Part shown: positions 61,587 through 64,000 of the stretch, piece by piece
Numbering within the stretch: position 1 is the stretch's first letter
Layout of the letters: each line of letters opens with the position of its first letter
Assembly: GCF_000372725.1 (NCBI RefSeq)
Contig: NW_005200763.1
Span: forward strand, 98,950 to 162,949
DNA from: Emiliania huxleyi CCMP1516
Lineage: Eukaryota > Haptophyta > Isochrysidales > Noelaerhabdaceae
Reading direction: 5' to 3'
DNA length: 64,000 nt
Made by a program: the position numbers and the translations under genes
The notes under the pieces: model-generated
What the model saw: the letters and a program-made list of their open reading frames with translations, nothing else
Told to the model about the DNA's origin: nothing
The model's database searches: none

Positions 61587-64000
61587 TCACACCACGTCGA
61601 CGACCAGGCCGGACACGCTCGCGCCGGCGACGGCGCCCGGTCCGCGATGCTCGGGCGGCGATGGGTCGAGCACCGACGGGTCGGCGAAGCAGCCGGCGAG
61701 GTCGAGCTTGACGGCGTCGTGCGGCGCGTCGTCAAACTCCTGCACCGAGTCCTTCCTCTCGAGCAGCTCCGTCTTCGAGTCGACCGAGCCGCGGTCGTCG
61801 GAGAGGTTTCCGTCGCGGTCGGCGCGGCTGAGGAAGGCGAGCAGCGAAGCGGGCGTGGCGGGCTGCAGCGGCTGCGGCGCCGCCCGCTGCGCCGACTGCG
61901 AGCGGATGGTCTGCGCGACCATCCGCTCGCAGATGAGCCCGTCGTGCGCGCGCGGGTGCATCCTCCCCTCCCACGGCGTGTGCGCGTCCTCCTCGTGCGC
62001 GATCGACAGGAAGTAGAGGCCGACGGCGGCGATGTGGCGCGCGCGGGGCGAGAGCGGGTGGACGCCCGGCGGGACGACGTAGCCGAAGGCCGCGAGCTCG
62101 TGCAGCTGCGGCGTGGGGTCGCCGAGGTGCGGCAGCAGCGCGGCGCAGAGCGGAGGGTCGCCCAGGATGGAGGCGCGGTACAGCTCGACGGGCAAGTGCG
62201 GCAGCGAACGCAAGGCGGCGGAGAGGTTTGCGACGCCCCTGGCGGCGGGCGAGGTCTGGCGAGGCAAGTACTGCTTGGCGCCGGGGCTGAAGAATGGGTC
62301 GAGCAGAGCGATCCGCAGCGGCGCCTCCTGCATGCTCACCTCGGCCAGGTGGAGGTGGCGCCGCCCCTTTGGCGGCTGCCGCTCGACCAGCCGACCCACC
62401 GCCTCGAGCACGAGCTGCGCGCCTGTTCACTGGCAGAGGTGTGAAGAGACGCTGTTCACAGCTGGACCTCGAGCACGAGCTGCGCGCCCAAGGAGTGGCC
62501 CACCAGCCGCAACTGCCGCACCGCTCGCCTCGGAGCGCCCTCGCAGCCGCCCTCGCTTCCGCCCTCGCCGCCGCCGCAGCTCCCGCCGCCTGCGCCGCCT
62601 GCGCCGCCTGCGCCGCCAATACCGCCGCCGCCGCCGCCCCTCCACCCATCCGGATCGCTGCCCGCGGCCTGTCGCTGCGCCGCCCCTCCGGCGCCGGCAC
62701 CCAGCTCTGACACCGCCGCCGCCTCTCCGCCGCCCCCGGAGCCGTCGCTACCGCCTGCGCCGCCTCGCACCGGCGAGGAGGGTCCTCCGCCGTACGCGGC
62801 TCGCCACAGCGGCAGCAGCGCCGAGGCGAGCTGGTCCGCCACGCACCTGCCCACAGCAGCAGGGGAGCAGCGGCTCGTCACGGCCCCAGCCTCCTCTGGT
62901 CCCCAGACCTCTGCCGTGTATCTCGCTTCCCAGGTCTCTGCCATACCTCCTCTGGTCACTCCATCGCCGCCGTATCTCCCCTCCTCTCGGCTCTATCGCG
63001 CACGGTGTCCCGTCGGCCGCGTCCCGCGACACGGTCTTGCCGTCCGCCTGCCGCACCTAGAGACGGGGTGTGGCTGGGGTGAAGGCCGAGATGGCCGGGT
63101 TGTGGACGAGGTGACGACCGAGGTATGGCCAAGATGCGGCCGAGGTGCGGCCGAGGCGCGGCCGAGATGTGGCCGAGGTGCGGCCGAGGTGCGGCGTCAG
63201 GTTGCCTGCCAGCGCAGCGCGTGCTGGCCCTCTGCACTGTGGATCTTGCGCTCCGCCTCGTGCAGCGTGTCGTCCGCGAACTGGTTCCAGTAGAAGAGCG
63301 CCACGTTCCAGCCGCGCGCCGCCCACAGCTCCGCCGCGTCGATGTCGGGCACCCTCTCGCCCTTGACGCCGAGCGAGGGCTGCTTGACGTTCCGCCTCCA
63401 GTTGAAGGTCTCGCGGAAGCCGCGCGCGGTCGTGCCGGGCTCCCAGCCGTGCACGTACACCACCGTCGGCTGCGCCGGGTCCCACCCGCCGCTCGCCCAC
63501 CACAGGCCGCAGTGCAGCTCCCCCCAGTCCAAGCCGGCCGTCTCAGTCTCGGGAAGCAGCGGAGGCGTCCCGGACGTTTCGCCGTCGTCCGGCTCGAGGC
63601 CCTCGGGCCGCCGCCGCGTCGCTGCGGCAGCCCACCGCGCCACCACCGGCCGCGACCGCCGCCTCGCCCGCTCCGCCGCCTCCCACCGCGACCCTCGAAG
63701 CACGGTCTGCACCGAGTGCGGCAGCGAGGACGGGAGCGGCAGCCAGGGGAGGAGGCGGACGAGGCAGACGAGGAGTGCGAACGGCAGCGCGAGGAGCAGC
63801 ACCGCGCACCCGAGCAGCAGCAGCTGCACCGCCACGATCACCGGCGAGTGGTGGCACGGCCGGCGCCGGTTCAGCAGGTCGGCCACCGTCTGCTCGAGCG
63901 CTATGACGGCGGGGTCGGCGTTGTCGTCGAAGGGAGTGCGCGCCGAGTTCTCGCCCAGCTCCTCGTAGGCGGAGGGCAGAGCGCCAAGCTCGACGCCGCT
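61587..64000 (-). CDS. membrane-anchored alpha/beta-hydrolase lipase, 5' end beyond the window
   Basis: Open at the right edge (ALPSAYEELGENSARTPFDD), so the N-terminus is missing. A membrane helix (VIVAVQLLLLGCAVLLLAL) follows ADLLNRRRPCHHSP. The catalytic domain then has VVYVHGWEPGTTARGFRETF (oxyanion HG), ALFYWNQFADD, and after a Gly-rich insert the nucleophile elbow LRLVGHSLGAQLVLE. IALLDPFFSPG may hold the acid and the region HIAAVGLYFLSIAHEEDAH the histidine. The tail has an EF-like DRDGNLSDDRG and ends VSGLVVDVV at 61587. Function: hydrolysis of acylglycerol or a related ester at a membrane. The intron at 62423-62487 splits the elbow exon after HSLG; it is GC-AG, 65 nt, with a perfect 21-bp end repeat. 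Confidence 0.75.
62402..62487 (-). repeat. 21-bp perfect direct repeat bounding a 65-nt GC-AG intron
   Basis: 62402-62422 equals 62467-62487 at all 21 bases (CCTCGAGCACGAGCTGCGC common core on the plus strand). The copy at the high-coordinate end is the 5' end of the intron, the other is the 5' end of the next exon (AQLVLEAVG). Confidence 0.97.
63110..63197 (+). repeat. intronic 11-bp minisatellite (GCGGCCGAGGT)
   Basis: Six to seven units of the same 11-bp family as 40295-40905, in a lipase-gene intron just downstream of the exon ending ALRWQ. Confidence 0.9.

Overview
The window looks like nuclear DNA of a GC-rich, flagellated, photosynthetic-lineage protist, most probably a haptophyte. 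The evidence is a mix of intron-rich genes with GC-AG splice sites, an ER protein disulfide isomerase-like protein with in-frame TGA codons at its active site (a selenoprotein type described from the haptophyte Emiliania huxleyi as EhSEP2), intraflagellar-transport and central-pair genes (IFT22, CFAP74), a eukaryotic RPS13 and cytosolic glutamyl-tRNA synthetase, AP2/Myb/CW chromatin domains, and abundant GC-rich minisatellites. Species assignment is inference; no rRNA or organelle marker lies in the window.

Layout. 0.6-4.4 kb: an acyl-CoA-synthetase-like enzyme fused to a membrane acyltransferase-3-like domain. 4.8-11 kb: a Ser-rich unknown, a small four-repeat Cys protein, a large Myb/SANT-AP2-SANT-CW-Tudor-like regulator and a SAM-domain reading frame. 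11.2-17 kb: a divergent pair, an F-box/WD40-type protein (-) and a nucleotidyltransferase-HAD phosphatase (+). 17.8-20.7 kb: two (-) membrane proteins, DUF1295/steroid-reductase-like and Mpv17/PMP22. 21.6-25.4 kb: GluRS with about 13 introns. 25.4-30.6 kb: a gene-poor stretch with an intronless U-box protein. 30.6-38.6 kb: (-) genes for IFT22, a START-like membrane protein and a TMC-like channel. 38.7-42.3 kb: a coiled-coil protein and the selenoprotein PDI. 43.8-49.4 kb: a full-length ABCB transporter whose two nucleotide-binding domains are nearly identical in DNA. 50.7-55 kb: HPP membrane protein, bacterial-type GAPDH, RPS13. 55.2-64 kb: CFAP74 with an EF-hand pair, then a membrane-anchored lipase that runs off the right edge.

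The most interesting signals cut across genes. (1) Most introns that can be placed in frame by hand start with GC, some with GA, and a minority with GT. (2) In many introns the first 5-24 bases are a copy of the first bases of the downstream exon, so the intron is bounded by a direct repeat; two are 65 nt long with repeats of 21/21 and 23/24. (3) At least ten introns end in a conserved inverted pair, CTCTTCAC - 10-12 nt - GTGARCAG, whose second arm is the 3' splice site; two unrelated genes share an identical 22-mer here. Together these look like a family of short introner-like elements or duplication-born introns. (4) A dispersed GAAA-rich repeat of about 85 bp sits immediately 5' of several genes in the same orientation as the gene. 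(5) Introns carry 11-bp minisatellites, including one of about 600 bp inside the selenoprotein gene. (6) The selenoprotein reads U-G-U-U at the thioredoxin-type active site and has a candidate SECIS hairpin about 200 nt past its stop.

The genes do not form an operon-like pathway. Flagellar functions (IFT22, CFAP74), membrane transport (ABCB, HPP, TMC, Mpv17) and lipid metabolism are scattered, with several compact divergent promoters (15054/15232, 38624/38685, 51316/51492).
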